64,000 nt of DNA from Pelagibius sp. CAU 1746 (GCF_039839785.1 NZ_JBDOQT010000002.1:124001-188000), one strand, 5' to 3'. Positions 17,326 through 27,490 are shown, numbered from the stretch's first letter. Notes: a model not told the origin generated them from the letters alone. Translations and numbers: made by a program.

Positions 17326-18927
17326 CTATTGCAGGTAGCGCAACTTGTAGTACCGGTCGAAGCGCGCCGCATCGCCGCCGTCGACCTTCAGATACTGCAA
17401 CACGTCTGCCGCCGCGCGCAGGCCGCTGATGTAGGCGCCGTGAACCGCCAGGGGTTGATACCTCGGGTCATAGGCCGAGGCCACGGCCTCTCCCGCCCAG
17501 AACAGCGGCAGCGTCTCGCGCGGGTCCTTCAGGGCCTCGCGGGCCTCCTTGGCCAGCATTCTGCCGGGACGCCGGGGCCTGTGGGCGAGATAGGAATTGC
17601 CGCCCTTGGCGAAAGCATCCTTCGACCAATCCTGGCGCAGGAAGTTCGGCCTGAACCTGCCGCCGCGGTCGGTGAAGCCGGCCAGCAGATTTTTCTGGGT
17701 CCAGCGCCGCCCGCGTCCGTAGATCTTGCCCAGTTCCGCAAAGACGTGAGCCACGGCCTCGTCATCGCTCATCTCCGCGATCTGGTCGTGATCCTCGTTC
17801 ATCAACAGCCCCGTCAGCACGTGCGGGCCCAGGTGCTCCTTGGGAAAGGAAGAGAAGAACGTCCGCGCCTTGCCGCGGGGATTGCTCAGCACCGTCATGT
17901 GGCCGGCGGACTCGCCGCCGTCGTCGACCCAGACCCGTTCCTTGAATTCCAGGCTGAACTTGGTGATCGCCCCCATGCGCACCAGGCCCAAGGCCTCGCG
18001 CTTGCGGTCGGTCAGCAGCGGCCCGAGAATGCTGTCTCCCTCGCCGCTCACGGGATTGAGCATCCCGGCGGAGAAGGTGCAGACGGCGCTGCGCCCGGTA
18101 TAGGTCTGACCGCCCTGCGTGGTCACCACGATCCGGTCGGCCGCTGGCCGCGCGATCTTCACCACCTTCCTGGCGGTCGAGCCGGCCCGGCTCTTCTCCA
18201 GCCGGCCACCCGCCTTCTTGAACTCCTCGGCGATCTTCGCCGGCAGGCTGTCGAAACCGCAGAGGCCGAAGGGCTTCACGGCATCGTGCTCCATGCGCAG
18301 TTCCTTGCGCTCCATGAGCTGGTCGACGATGGCGTCTGTCTTCAGCCCGGCGATGGAGATCTCGTTCAAGGGACCCGGCGTGTGGGCCGAAAGCGTGTAG
18401 CGCAGCAAGGCCAGGCCGCGCGCCGAGAGATCGTTCTTACCGGCATAGCGCTGGATGAAGGTTTCCGCCGTAATGTCGGCGCTGGCTTCAGCGTCGAACT
18501 CCTGGATCTGCTGGAGCGCATCGGGCAAGTCCCAGAACTCCGGCTGGACGATCACCTCCGCCAACATCTTCGTGCGCTTCCAGGGGCTGAAGTACATGCG
18601 GTTGCGGGGAATCTTGAGGATTCCCATGCCGCATTTGTGCAGCGGCGAAGCGGAAAAGCCGTGCTTGCGCACTTCGCGCCAGAATTCCAGATAGCGGTCC
18701 TGCTCTGCGACATGGATGTACTCCGCCCCGCCTTCCACGGGCACCGGCTTGCCGTTCTTCTTCACGAAGTTCCGGATCGACTTCATGCGTCCGCCGATGC
18801 GATCCGAACCTTCCAGCAGCAGCACCTTGAGTCCGGCCTGCTGCAGGTCGCGCGCGGCGGTAACGCCGCTGATTCCCGCACCGAGCACAATGCAATCGAA
18901 AAGCGTATCCGGTCCTGGTGTCGGCAT
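17326..18927 (-). CDS. Flavin amine oxidase family protein
   Basis: This 533-aa FAD-dependent oxidoreductase belongs to the monoamine oxidase family. The N-terminal dinucleotide motif is IVLGAGISGVTAARDLQQAG and ends at LLLEGSDRIGGRMKS. The C-terminal FAD-binding part is LPLFWAGEAVASAYDPRYQPLAVHGAYISG. No signal peptide is visible with the ATG at 18927, which follows a GGAAGGGGA box. A longer upstream frame has no family similarity. The substrate is unknown and no polyamine genes are near. Confidence 0.82.
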   Translation of the reverse strand: MPTPGPDTLFDCIVLGAGISGVTAARDLQQAGLKVLLLEGSDRIGGRMKSIRNFVKKNGKPVPVEGGAEYIHVAEQDRYLEFWREVRKHGFSASPLHKCGMGILKIPRNRMYFSPWKRTKMLAEVIVQPEFWDLPDALQQIQEFDAEASADITAETFIQRYAGKNDLSARGLALLRYTLSAHTPGPLNEISIAGLKTDAIVDQLMERKELRMEHDAVKPFGLCGFDSLPAKIAEEFKKAGGRLEKSRAGSTARKVVKIARPAADRIVVTTQGGQTYTGRSAVCTFSAGMLNPVSGEGDSILGPLLTDRKREALGLVRMGAITKFSLEFKERVWVDDGGESAGHMTVLSNPRGKARTFFSSFPKEHLGPHVLTGLLMNEDHDQIAEMSDDEAVAHVFAELGKIYGRGRRWTQKNLLAGFTDRGGRFRPNFLRQDWSKDAFAKGGNSYLAHRPRRPGRMLAKEAREALKDPRETLPLFWAGEAVASAYDPRYQPLAVHGAYISGLRAAADVLQYLKVDGGDAARFDRYYKLRYLQ

Positions 18928-19397
18928 CTCGCAGTCCCCTTCCCAGGGGCCCGTGACGCGCCAAGAGGCCGGCCCCCGACAGTCTCGGGTTGGATCGGAC
19001 CTACCTGAGGACAAAGCCCTGCCCTGACCTGGCGGGGGGAGGAAGCACCGCGACAGCACCCCTGCATGTCGCAGAATGAGCCTAGGCCGGGCACGGACGG
19101 ATTGCCATGCCCAGGCTGTGACCATTGCGGAACCAGTCATAACAGGCTTTGCCGCCAATGGCCCCGGCAACCCGGCGCTACCTCTAAAGGGGGTGAGCTC
19201 TGCAAGACCGTCACGCGCAATGGTCGGTGGCATTCATGGCGGCGAACCTCCTAAGATGAAACGGGAAGAATCGGCCGGCAGGCCGCCGCGGAAAGGGACG
19301 AGCCGCGACATGCCCAACGGCATGGAAAACCGCCTGGCGCTGCCGGCGAGGCTTTCGCCGAGTCTCAGCGCTTCATCACACGATTGGATTCTGTCCG
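18928..19397. other. Intergenic region, no gene recognised
   Basis: These 470 bp lie between the divergent amine oxidase and membrane protein genes. Open frames here have no recognisable protein features and extend over neighbouring genes in the wrong frame. Promoters of both neighbours should be inside. Confidence 0.5.
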
Positions 19398-20876
19398 GTG
19401 ACGACGAGAAACGAAAAGGCGACGGCGACGCCCAGCACCGGCCTGGGCCGCCATACAAGCCAGCCCAGCGTTCTGCTCGGCCCCTGGCTGGTCGCGCTCA
19501 TGGGCTGCGAACTGCTGACGCTTTTCAGCGACAGCCTGGTGGCCGGACGCATCACCGAGATACTGCTGCTGGGCGTGCCGCTGATCGGCTGGCGCCGCCT
19601 GCGCCTGCGCGAGGCCTATCTGTTGGGTCTTTGCGGCGTACTGCTGCTGCTCGCCCTGATCTATCATGCGCAGCCCTGGGAGTTGGCCTTGCGCGGCTTG
19701 GACCGCGCGGGATTTCTCGCAGCCTTCATCCTGCTCATGGGACTGCTGCGCGAAGGCGGCATCACGTCGCCCGCCGTCCTTCAATGCGGCACCTACGTGA
19801 CCCAGCAGCCGCCGCAATGGCGCTTCCTCGCCGTCTTCCTCGGCAGCCATTTCTTTTCGGTCCTGATCAATCTGGGTGCGCTCAGCCTCCTGGCGCCGAT
19901 CATCCAGCGCGGCGTGCGCGGCGACGACAAGCGGCGCGAGGATCTGGACGAGATATCTCTGGTGCGCGAACGCCGTCAGCTCTCGGCCCTGCTGCGCGGC
20001 TTCGCCTGGTTCCTGCTGTGGGCCCCGACAGCGGTGACGCAGGCGATCCTGCCGACCCTCATTCCCGGCGTCGATCCAGGCAGGGTCCTGCTTCTCGGCG
20101 GGCTGCTTTCCCTTGTCATGCTTGCCGTCAGTTGGGGCGAGGATGCTCTGCGCTGGTATCCACTGCGCCGCCGGCTGCGCGCCAGCGGCAAGCTGCCGCA
20201 GCGTCAGGATCTGCCGCTGCCGCGCGGCGCCCTGCTGCGTCTCGGCGCGGTCAGCGCTCTGCTGTTCGGTCTGACGCTGCTGTTCACGCGCTGGGGTGAC
20301 GTACTTCTGGTCGGCGGCGTCATGCTGGCGGCGCCGGTCGTCCTTCTGGTCTGGGTTTTCCTGCAGCGGGCGGAACGCGGCCTGCGGCTACGCCTCGCCG
20401 GAACGCTCCAGCGCCTGGGCGATGTGACCGGTACCGGCCTGCCGTCGTTCCTGCGCGAGGCCGTCTCGCTTGCCTGCGCGGGTTTCATCGGGACGGTGGC
20501 CGCGGCGCTGGTCCCCTCGGAACAGGTGGCCGGCGCCCTTTCGGTCCAAGACCTGCCGGGCTGGGTCTTCCTCTCGCTGCTGTCGCTCTTCGTCTGGCTC
20601 TGCGGCCAGATCGCCCTCAGCCCGATCACCACCGCCGTGTTCCTGGGCAGCCTGGTGACAGAGCTCGGCGCAGTGCCGGCCGATCCCACCATGATCGTAC
20701 TGGCCATCGCCGCCGGTTGCGCCATTTGCACCTTGGGCGCCCCCTTCGCGTCGGGAACGCTGATGCTGGCACGTGCTTCCGGCTACAGCGGCGTCGAGCT
20801 GTCGTGGAAGTGGAATTCGGCCTATACGCTGGGCTCCATGGCCGTCCTGGCCGTCTTCTACGCCCTCTTCACCTGA
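19398..20876 (+). CDS. Polytopic membrane protein, unknown function
   Basis: This 492-aa protein has about 11-12 hydrophobic segments, for example LLGPWLVALMGCELLTLF, AFILLMGLL, ILPTLIPG, LLVGGVMLAAPVVLLVWVF and VFLSLLSLFVWLCGQIALSP. A loop with many Arg/Lys (about residues 175-200) should be cytoplasmic. The pattern with GQIALSPITTAVFLGSL and GCAICTLGAPFASGTL resembles ion-transporter-superfamily anion permeases, but I cannot assign a family. The start is a GTG. It lies 226 bp before the SLC13 gene on the same strand. Confidence 0.72.
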   Translation: MTTRNEKATATPSTGLGRHTSQPSVLLGPWLVALMGCELLTLFSDSLVAGRITEILLLGVPLIGWRRLRLREAYLLGLCGVLLLLALIYHAQPWELALRGLDRAGFLAAFILLMGLLREGGITSPAVLQCGTYVTQQPPQWRFLAVFLGSHFFSVLINLGALSLLAPIIQRGVRGDDKRREDLDEISLVRERRQLSALLRGFAWFLLWAPTAVTQAILPTLIPGVDPGRVLLLGGLLSLVMLAVSWGEDALRWYPLRRRLRASGKLPQRQDLPLPRGALLRLGAVSALLFGLTLLFTRWGDVLLVGGVMLAAPVVLLVWVFLQRAERGLRLRLAGTLQRLGDVTGTGLPSFLREAVSLACAGFIGTVAAALVPSEQVAGALSVQDLPGWVFLSLLSLFVWLCGQIALSPITTAVFLGSLVTELGAVPADPTMIVLAIAAGCAICTLGAPFASGTLMLARASGYSGVELSWKWNSAYTLGSMAVLAVFYALFT

Positions 20877-21102
20877 GACATTTTCATCTACTGAGAATTT
20901 TCATATAGAATGCGGGAGGGGAGCGGCGCGACGCGGCTTCCGGAAGGCGCAATCATCCGTGCCACATCCTTCCTCAAGGGGCGCTATGCAAGGGAACCAC
21001 ATTCCGCTTCGCGTGACGGCAAGGGGCTGCGGCGGCCCCGGCGGGCTTCCCGTGTCGAGGATCCGCCGCCGTGGTTCGAGATACCCGGGCTAGACCGCGT
21101 CC

Positions 21103-22989
21103 ATGATGGCCCCGGACCTCATCGCGCCCTTCCAAATGGGCGTTCTCTTCCTGCTGATCGTCGCAGCCCTGACGATCTATGCGACCGAGTCCCTGTCCAT
21201 CGAACTGACCTCGCTGGCCGTGATCGCGGTGCTGCTGGTCTTCTTCCACTTCTTCCCGGTCATCGGGCCGGGCGGCGAGGACAGGCTGGACTTGCGCCAC
21301 CTGCTGTCGGGCTTCGCCAATCCGGCCCTGATCGCCGTCCTGGCCCTTCTGGTCCTGGGCGAAGGGCTGACGCGGACCGGCGTCCTGGACGAAGCGGCCA
21401 ATATCGTCATGCAGTTCACCAAGCAGAACCGCGCGGCCGCCGTCGCCCTGATGCTGGTGGTCGTCATGGTCTTCAGCGCGGTCTTGAACAACATCCCGGT
21501 GGTGGTGCTCTTCGTCCCCATCATGCAGGTTCTGACGCGACGCTTCCGGCAGTCGCCCAGCCGCTACATGATGCTGCTCAGCTACGCCTCGGTGCTGGGC
21601 GGCATGACCACCCTGATCGGGTCTTCCACCAACCTGCTGGTGTCGCTGGAACTGGACAATCTCGGCGAGCGGCCTTTCGGCTTCTTCGATTTCACCGTCC
21701 CGGGGCTGGTGTTGGCCGGCTGCGGCTTAATCTACCTGTTCTTCGTCGCGCCGCGCCTGCTGCCCGACCGGGCGCCGTTGGGGGCCGCGATCGAGGAGCA
21801 CAGCCGGCACTTCATGGCGCAGATCTCGATCACCCAGGGATCCCGCCTGGTCGGCCTGACGCCGGTCGGCGGCATCTTCCCGGACCTGAAGGACGTGACC
21901 GTGCTGATGATCCAGCGCGGCGAACGCGCCATGGTCCCGCCCTTCGAGGATCTGACGTTGGAGGTCGGGGACCTGGTCATCCTGGCCGCGACCCGCCAGG
22001 CGCTCAGCGCCCTGGCCAAGGGCGAACCGCAACTGCTGCACCCGGAACTCATGGCCGACGCCTTCCGCGGGCCGGAGGAAAGCCAGGATGACGAAGCGCA
22101 GCCGCACCGCCCGCCTTGGACCATCAGCGGTCAGGTCCAGGCCGAAGTCATGGTGCGTCCGGAATCGGAATTGGTCGGCCGGACCCTGGAAGAGGTCGGC
22201 TTCCGCTACAAACATCACTGCGTGGTGCTGGGCATCGAACGCCGCAGCCGAATGCTGCGCGACCGCATCACGCGGATTCCCCTGAAGGACGGCGACGTCC
22301 TGCTGATTCAGGGCCGGCCCGAAGATGTCGACCATCTGCGCGGAGAACGCAGCGTGGTATTGATGGAATGGTCGCGCCAGCCCCTAGTGACGCCGCAGTA
22401 CCAGCGGATCGCCGCGGTCATTTTCCTGGCGGTCATCGCCGCCTCGGCAACCGGCGTGGTGCCCATCGCCCTCGCGGCCTTCTGCGGCGCCGCCGCCATG
22501 ATCGCCTCGGGGATCCTTTCCGTCGACGACGCGATCCGGGTGCTGGACCGCAAGATCGTCCTGACCATCGCCATGGCCCTGGCGCTGGGCTCGGCCATGC
22601 AGGAAACCGGAGGAGCGACCTTCCTGGCCGAAATGCTAATAAGCCTGCTGGCCGGCGCTTCGCCCGGCCAAGTGCTCTCCGCCTTTTTCCTCTTGCTGGC
22701 GCTGCTGTCGAACGTGCTCAGCACCAAGGCGACGGCGGTGCTCTTCACGCCGATCGCCGTCGACCTGGCCCGGGTGATGGGCTTGCCGGTCGAGCCCTTC
22801 GCGGTGGCGGTGATCTTCGCCTCCAACTGCTCCTTCGCCTCACCCATCGGCTACCAGACCAACTTGGTGGTGATGACTCCCGGCAACTACCGCTTCATGG
22901 ATTTCGTGCGGGTCGGCCTGCCGCTGATCCTGCTGGTGTGGATCGCCTTCAGCCTGTTTGCGCCCTGGTACTACGGCCTGCCGCTGTAG
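21103..22989 (+). CDS. SLC13/DASS-type permease with two TrkA-C domains
   Basis: This 628-aa inner-membrane transporter has two membrane blocks (about residues 10-220 and 425-628) flanking two soluble TrkA-C/RCK_C domains (about 235-310 and 335-420). Signatures include FSAVLNNIPVVVLFVPIM, GGMTTLIGSSTNLLVS, the second repeat ALLSNVLSTKATAVLFTPIA and CSFASPIGYQTNLVVM. The family takes up sulfate or dicarboxylates with Na+ or H+. The RCK_C domains suggest ligand control. Two ATGs in tandem start the frame. Confidence 0.87.
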   Translation: MMAPDLIAPFQMGVLFLLIVAALTIYATESLSIELTSLAVIAVLLVFFHFFPVIGPGGEDRLDLRHLLSGFANPALIAVLALLVLGEGLTRTGVLDEAANIVMQFTKQNRAAAVALMLVVVMVFSAVLNNIPVVVLFVPIMQVLTRRFRQSPSRYMMLLSYASVLGGMTTLIGSSTNLLVSLELDNLGERPFGFFDFTVPGLVLAGCGLIYLFFVAPRLLPDRAPLGAAIEEHSRHFMAQISITQGSRLVGLTPVGGIFPDLKDVTVLMIQRGERAMVPPFEDLTLEVGDLVILAATRQALSALAKGEPQLLHPELMADAFRGPEESQDDEAQPHRPPWTISGQVQAEVMVRPESELVGRTLEEVGFRYKHHCVVLGIERRSRMLRDRITRIPLKDGDVLLIQGRPEDVDHLRGERSVVLMEWSRQPLVTPQYQRIAAVIFLAVIAASATGVVPIALAAFCGAAAMIASGILSVDDAIRVLDRKIVLTIAMALALGSAMQETGGATFLAEMLISLLAGASPGQVLSAFFLLLALLSNVLSTKATAVLFTPIAVDLARVMGLPVEPFAVAVIFASNCSFASPIGYQTNLVVMTPGNYRFMDFVRVGLPLILLVWIAFSLFAPWYYGLPL

Positions 22990-23077
22990 TCACGGCGCCG
23001 GTCAGAGCGCCGGCCTATCGGCACGCGGGTTCCGGGACGGCGCAGCGAGGTCAAAGGCGCCGCGCGCAGCGGTATCC

Positions 23078-23785
23078 TCAGCCCAAGGGCGCCGACGGAG
23101 GCGTGCAGTCGCTCCCGCCACGGAACACACAGAGACGATAACGGATCAGCACGGCGTAGGCCTCGAGGTAGCGGTTGACCTCGGCCCAGCTCTTGAAGGA
23201 GGTGCCGTCGAAACTCTTCTGACCGAAGTGGCGGTCGACAGTGGCGCCCAGGACCTCGCCGGTCACGGCATCCGTCCATTCGGCCTCGACCAACAGATCG
23301 GCGCCGGGCGAGACGGGGCTGGCCAGGGCATCGACGACCACCTGCTTTTCCGGATCGTCACGGGCCACCAGCGCGACGGTGTCCATGGCCACCGGTTCCT
23401 GGGTGACGGGCAACACGGCGAACTGCACCCGCACGGCCCCCCGCTGCGGCTCCACCGCCAACAGGAAGTCCTTGCCCAATTCCCGGCCCATGAGGATGTG
23501 GAAGTTGTTCGCCAAGGTCTGGCGGTCGCCGGGCGAAACCGAGCGCATCGCCTCAAGCGGCGCGAAGTACATGACCGGGTCGAGCATGATCTTGTCGTAT
23601 CCGCCATCGCGGGCGCGCTCGCTGACGTAGACCAAGTCCGGTGCGAAGTCGCCCTCGCCGGGCTTCAGTTCGGCCTGGATTTCTGCCGGCAGGATGGCTG
23701 AGCTATTGCGCTGAGGTCCGCCTTCCGGCGCGGCGCAGGCAGCCAGCAGACCCATCAGTCCGATCGACAACACGAAGCGCGGCAT
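23078..23785 (-). CDS. DUF3313-type lipoprotein
   Basis: This 235-aa protein has a lipoprotein signal (hydrophobic stretch, then LLAAC with Cys17). The body fits the DUF3313 family: YDKIMLDPVMYFAP, QTLANNFH, a predicted strand-rich middle and TGEVLGATVDRHFG near the C-terminus followed by WAEVNRYLEAYAV. Function is unknown in this family. It converges with the SLC13 gene. Confidence 0.78.
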   Translation of the reverse strand: MPRFVLSIGLMGLLAACAAPEGGPQRNSSAILPAEIQAELKPGEGDFAPDLVYVSERARDGGYDKIMLDPVMYFAPLEAMRSVSPGDRQTLANNFHILMGRELGKDFLLAVEPQRGAVRVQFAVLPVTQEPVAMDTVALVARDDPEKQVVVDALASPVSPGADLLVEAEWTDAVTGEVLGATVDRHFGQKSFDGTSFKSWAEVNRYLEAYAVLIRYRLCVFRGGSDCTPPSAPLG

Positions 23786-24005
23786 TCAATCCTCCTCGGT
23801 TCAGCAGCACCGCAAGATGCGATGCCGGGCCCGCGCCTGGCAACGAAAAAGCGCCGGGAAGCCCGGCCCGCAGGCCGGTTCCGCCAAGCGCAGGTCAACC
23901 CTCTCTAAAGAAAACCTTGGTATCCTGGGCAAGCTGGCCTATTTCGTTAGCCAGCATTCCGGGCCCGCCCCGGACGCCAGAAGTCGATCGAGGCCGCAAG
24001 TCAGC

Positions 24006-24443
24006 ATGACCAGCCGCAGCGCCACTGAGGACACCCGCGACATCAACGCCCGCCGTCGCCTCGCCTGGGCGTGGACGGCCGCCGGCTACGCCTTTTTCGG
24101 CATCGGTCTGGTGGGAACCCTGCTGCCGGTGCTGCCGACCACGATCTTCTGGATCGCCGCCGCCGGCTGTTTTGCCAAGGGCTGCCCGGCCATGGCCCGC
24201 AGGATCTTCGCCTGGCCCGGCATCGGACCCGCCGTCGAGGCTTTTCTCAGCCACGGCGTCATCGCCCGCAAAGCGAAGGTCAGTGCGCTGCTCGGCATGA
24301 CCGGGGGCAGCGGGATCGTGCTGCTGACGTCGTTGTCGCTGCCCGCCAAGCTGGTGACCATCGCCGTCATCGCCCTGGCGGCGCTCTATGTCGTGAGCCG
24401 GCCCGAGCGCCTGCCCGAGGGTGCCGTCTCCGAAGCCGACTGA
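24006..24443 (+). CDS. YbaN/DUF454 family membrane protein
   Basis: This 145-aa inner-membrane protein has three to four hydrophobic segments and the family signature LVGTLLPVLPTTIFWIAAAGCFAKGCP near the first helix. The DUF454 core runs from about residue 20 to 130. The ATG at 24006 gives an 18-residue charged N-terminus before the first segment. It converges with the protease gene 6 bp away. The role is unknown. Confidence 0.85.
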   Translation: MTSRSATEDTRDINARRRLAWAWTAAGYAFFGIGLVGTLLPVLPTTIFWIAAAGCFAKGCPAMARRIFAWPGIGPAVEAFLSHGVIARKAKVSALLGMTGGSGIVLLTSLSLPAKLVTIAVIALAALYVVSRPERLPEGAVSEAD

Positions 24444-24449
24444 ATCGCT

Positions 24450-25790
24450 TCAGACCGTGAAGGCGGTGAAGTCGCCCCAGTCGACGGTTTCGTAACCCAG
24501 GTCCGACAGCGAGGCGACGGTCACGCTCGACATCTCGTTGGAACCGTCGATGTAGCCGGTCATGATCTCGTTGTCGAAGGTCTCCTCGTCCCAATGCGAT
24601 TCCACCGTGCCGGGCCCGCCGTCCTGCTCCAAGGGCACGGCAACCGGATCGGACGATGACAGGAGATCGGCGTAGGCAAGCGACGCCTGCGCCCCCGAGA
24701 AGGTCGGGCTGTCGCTTCCCGAACCGTCGACCAGCCCGAGAAAGTCCCAGATGGTTCCGAAGCCGATGGTGTGCAGCATTTCGTGCACTACGATGTCGTC
24801 CCACAGCCCGGCGTCGTAGTAACTCTGCGCATCGGCGCTGTCGAATTCCATGACGCCGACCGCCGGAAGGTAGCCACTGGTCCGCACCGCCGTCGGCCCC
24901 GCCTGACCGAGGATGAAGCCCTCGCCGTCGATGTAGGTCAGCGTGGCGGAGATCAATATGTCGTCGATGATGTCGCCGCGATAGAAGACGTCCGGAATAT
25001 CGCCGAGGATCGTGTCGCTGATCCAATCAGCCGCCCAAATGAAGGCGCCCTGCAAGTCGGCGGTCCAGGTGCCGTCGAACTCGATCAGGATATTGTAGCC
25101 GCCCGGATCGCCGCTGAGATATTGGGAAACGACATCCGGGTCGGGGACGACCGGATCTTCGCCGCCCTTGCCGCCGCCCTTGCCGCCACCGTTGCCACCG
25201 CCACCGCCGCCGCCGCCCGGGTTGTCCGGCTTGGCGAGGGACGTGAAATCGAGAAAGGTCAGTTGCCCCGCCGCCGCGCTCTCTCCCGGCGCGGGCTCGC
25301 TTCGCGCAAGCAAGGAGAGGAAACCATCGTCGCGAGCCTCTTCCGGCAGTGCGAAAGGCGCCAGTGTTTCGATAGCCCCCAGGGCTTCGCTGCCGCTCAG
25401 CAACTCGATCACCGCACCCGGCTCGCTCAGTGGCGGCGGCGCTGCGTGGCTATGCGCCTCGGCCGCGGCATTGGCCGCCACCTCGGGCGCGTCATCCCAG
25501 ACCCCGATCATCGGAAACGGAGGCTCCGCGATCAGCACCACCGCGTCGTCGAGGGTGAGTTCCGAAGGAAGCTCGCCATCGGGTTCGATCACCACGGCCG
25601 TGTCTGCATCGAGGATTCGCTGCAACTGCCCCTCGGCAAGCACGGCAGAGAACAAATGATCTTGCAGAACCACGGACGCAAGGGTGGAAGCGCCCTCTCC
25701 GGAAAACTCCGTGCCATCCGCAGCAACGGCGCCTTCCAAAGTTCCGATTGTCGTTTCGTTATCGGGAGTCGGGGTCGGTCGGATCGCCAT
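24450..25790 (-). CDS. Leishmanolysin-like zinc metalloprotease with a glycine linker
   Basis: This 446-aa protein has HEMLH at residues 336-340 followed by TIGFGTIW, the zinc-binding pattern of leishmanolysin-like (M8/metzincin) peptidases. A third ligand is probably in ESHWDEETFDNEIMTGYI. The N-terminal half is acidic and Ala-rich. It is joined by a very Gly-rich linker (about residues 192-211, with GGGGGGGGNGGGKGGGKGG-type composition) to the catalytic domain. There is no signal peptide, and the C-terminus ends in the hydrophobic DWGDFTAFTV. That is compatible with type I secretion, but no ABC exporter is nearby. Confidence 0.75.
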   Translation of the reverse strand: MAIRPTPTPDNETTIGTLEGAVAADGTEFSGEGASTLASVVLQDHLFSAVLAEGQLQRILDADTAVVIEPDGELPSELTLDDAVVLIAEPPFPMIGVWDDAPEVAANAAAEAHSHAAPPPLSEPGAVIELLSGSEALGAIETLAPFALPEEARDDGFLSLLARSEPAPGESAAAGQLTFLDFTSLAKPDNPGGGGGGGGNGGGKGGGKGGEDPVVPDPDVVSQYLSGDPGGYNILIEFDGTWTADLQGAFIWAADWISDTILGDIPDVFYRGDIIDDILISATLTYIDGEGFILGQAGPTAVRTSGYLPAVGVMEFDSADAQSYYDAGLWDDIVVHEMLHTIGFGTIWDFLGLVDGSGSDSPTFSGAQASLAYADLLSSSDPVAVPLEQDGGPGTVESHWDEETFDNEIMTGYIDGSNEMSSVTVASLSDLGYETVDWGDFTAFTV

Positions 25791-26169
25791 GGTCGCGCCC
25801 TCGGCTGAGCGTTGGAGGGGAGCGGCGCTCCCCCGGTTTCCATTGACCCCAACTGAATAATATCAGCAATTCGTCTTACATTGTAGTTAATGAGTCGCGT
25901 CATCAGAAGAGGACGCCAGCAAGACAATAAGAAATCAGAAATAAAGCAACCGCCGGGCGCAACAAGACCATCGGCTCGCCGCATCCTAAGCGCAAAACCC
26001 GCGGGCCGCGCCTCGCGGCGCCCGGTCGCCGCACACCGCTATGCCTGCAGCCCAGTGGTATGACGAACGATCCACTCATGCTTTTTGTTGAACACTTTCC
26101 CTCTACCTGAGGCTGCGCAAAGCCGCTACGCTCAAGCGATAACGACAAGACAACGGGAGGATAGTTCAG
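25791..26169. other. Divergent promoter region, relatively AT-rich
   Basis: These 379 bp lie between the divergent protease and sugar dehydrogenase genes. They include a stretch near 25855-25905 that is clearly richer in A and T than its surroundings and probably holds the protease promoter. No gene is supported here. GGGAGG before 26170 serves the dehydrogenase. Confidence 0.5.
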
Positions 26170-27414
26170 ATGCGTATGGTCCTACCTGCTGTATCGCTCG
26201 CCGCCCTGGTACTGACGACGCCGGCCCTGGCGCAAAGCAACCTGGAAAAACTCGGCCAGTTCAAGACCACGGGCGTCACCGAGTTCGAAGTCATCGAACA
26301 GAGCGGCCCCTATGCCCAGGGCATCCGCGAAACCCTGAAGCGGATCAAGCTGCCCAGCGGCTTCAAGATCGAACTCTACGCCGTGGTGCCCGACGCCCGT
26401 CACATGGCGGTCGGCCCGCAAGGTATCGTGACCTTCGTCGGCACCCGCAAGACCCAGGCCTGGGCGGTCACCGACCGCAACAAGGACCGCGTCGCGGACG
26501 AGGTGAAGAGCTTCGCGCCCTCGATCGGATTCAAGATTCCGAACGGCCCCTGCTTCTCCGAAGACGGTTTCCTCTACATCGCGGAGCAGAACCGGGTCCT
26601 GGTCTACCCGGCGGCGGAATTCTTCTATGAGAGTCCCGACGTCGCGGCTTTCGAAGTGGTGCCGCAAGGCAAGTTGGTCCCGACGGATGAGGAAAGCTAC
26701 AACCACACCGCACGCGTCTGCGCCATCGGTCCGGACGACAAGCTCTATATCGCGCTGGGTCAGCCCTTCAACGTGCCGCCCCCCGAGAAGCTGGACCTCT
26801 ACACCCGAACCGGTATCGGCGGGATCATCCGCATGAACCGCGACGGATCCGACCGCGAAGTCTACACCTACGGCGTCCGCAACTCGGTCGGCCTCGACTT
26901 CAACCCCGCCAACGGCGAGTTGTGGTTCACCGACAATCAGGTCGACGGCATGGGTGACGACATCCCGCCGGGCGAATTGAACCGCCAGACCGCCAAGGGC
27001 CAGCACTTCGGCTTCCCCTGGTACGGCGGCGGCGATACCCGCACCAACGAGTATGCCGATTCCGAGCCGCCGGCCGACACGGTCTTCCCGGCGGTCAATA
27101 TGGTGGCCCACGCCGCCGACCTGGGCATGCATTTCTACCGGGGCAGCCAGTTCCCGGCGAAATACAGGAACGGCATCTTCTCGGCCCAGCACGGCTCGTG
27201 GAACCGCACCACGCCGGTCGGCGCGCGGGTGATGTTCACCGCGGTCAACGAGGACGGCACGGCCGGCGAGACGGAGGTCTTCGCCGATGGCTGGATCGAT
27301 GAAAACGGCGAGTATCTGGGACGGCCGGTCGACGTCGTCGAACTGCGTGACGGGTCGATCCTGGTCTCCGACGATCTGGCCGGCGCCGTCTATCGTATCT
27401 CCTACGGAGAGTAA
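26170..27414 (+). CDS. PQQ-type sugar (sorbosone) dehydrogenase, secreted
   Basis: This 414-aa beta-propeller protein belongs to the glucose/sorbosone dehydrogenase family. The signal peptide RMVLPAVSLAALVLTTPALA ends in ALA-QS, so it is exported. Catalytic-propeller features include DARHMAVGPQGIVTFVG, GGIIRMNRDGSDREVYTYGVRNSVGLDFNPANGELWFTDNQ (substrate/PQQ His and Arg region) and SGSWNR-like AQHGSWNRTTPVG. The next gene is a cytochrome c, the natural electron acceptor of periplasmic quinoprotein dehydrogenases. A GGGAGG box precedes the ATG. Confidence 0.85.
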   Translation: MRMVLPAVSLAALVLTTPALAQSNLEKLGQFKTTGVTEFEVIEQSGPYAQGIRETLKRIKLPSGFKIELYAVVPDARHMAVGPQGIVTFVGTRKTQAWAVTDRNKDRVADEVKSFAPSIGFKIPNGPCFSEDGFLYIAEQNRVLVYPAAEFFYESPDVAAFEVVPQGKLVPTDEESYNHTARVCAIGPDDKLYIALGQPFNVPPPEKLDLYTRTGIGGIIRMNRDGSDREVYTYGVRNSVGLDFNPANGELWFTDNQVDGMGDDIPPGELNRQTAKGQHFGFPWYGGGDTRTNEYADSEPPADTVFPAVNMVAHAADLGMHFYRGSQFPAKYRNGIFSAQHGSWNRTTPVGARVMFTAVNEDGTAGETEVFADGWIDENGEYLGRPVDVVELRDGSILVSDDLAGAVYRISYGE

Positions 27415-27490
27415 GCCGGAAACTTGCTTTCGCGGCGGCCGGTCCGGTCCCGGCCGCCGTTCCGGCCTTTACGGGAAGAGTTCCGAACGT

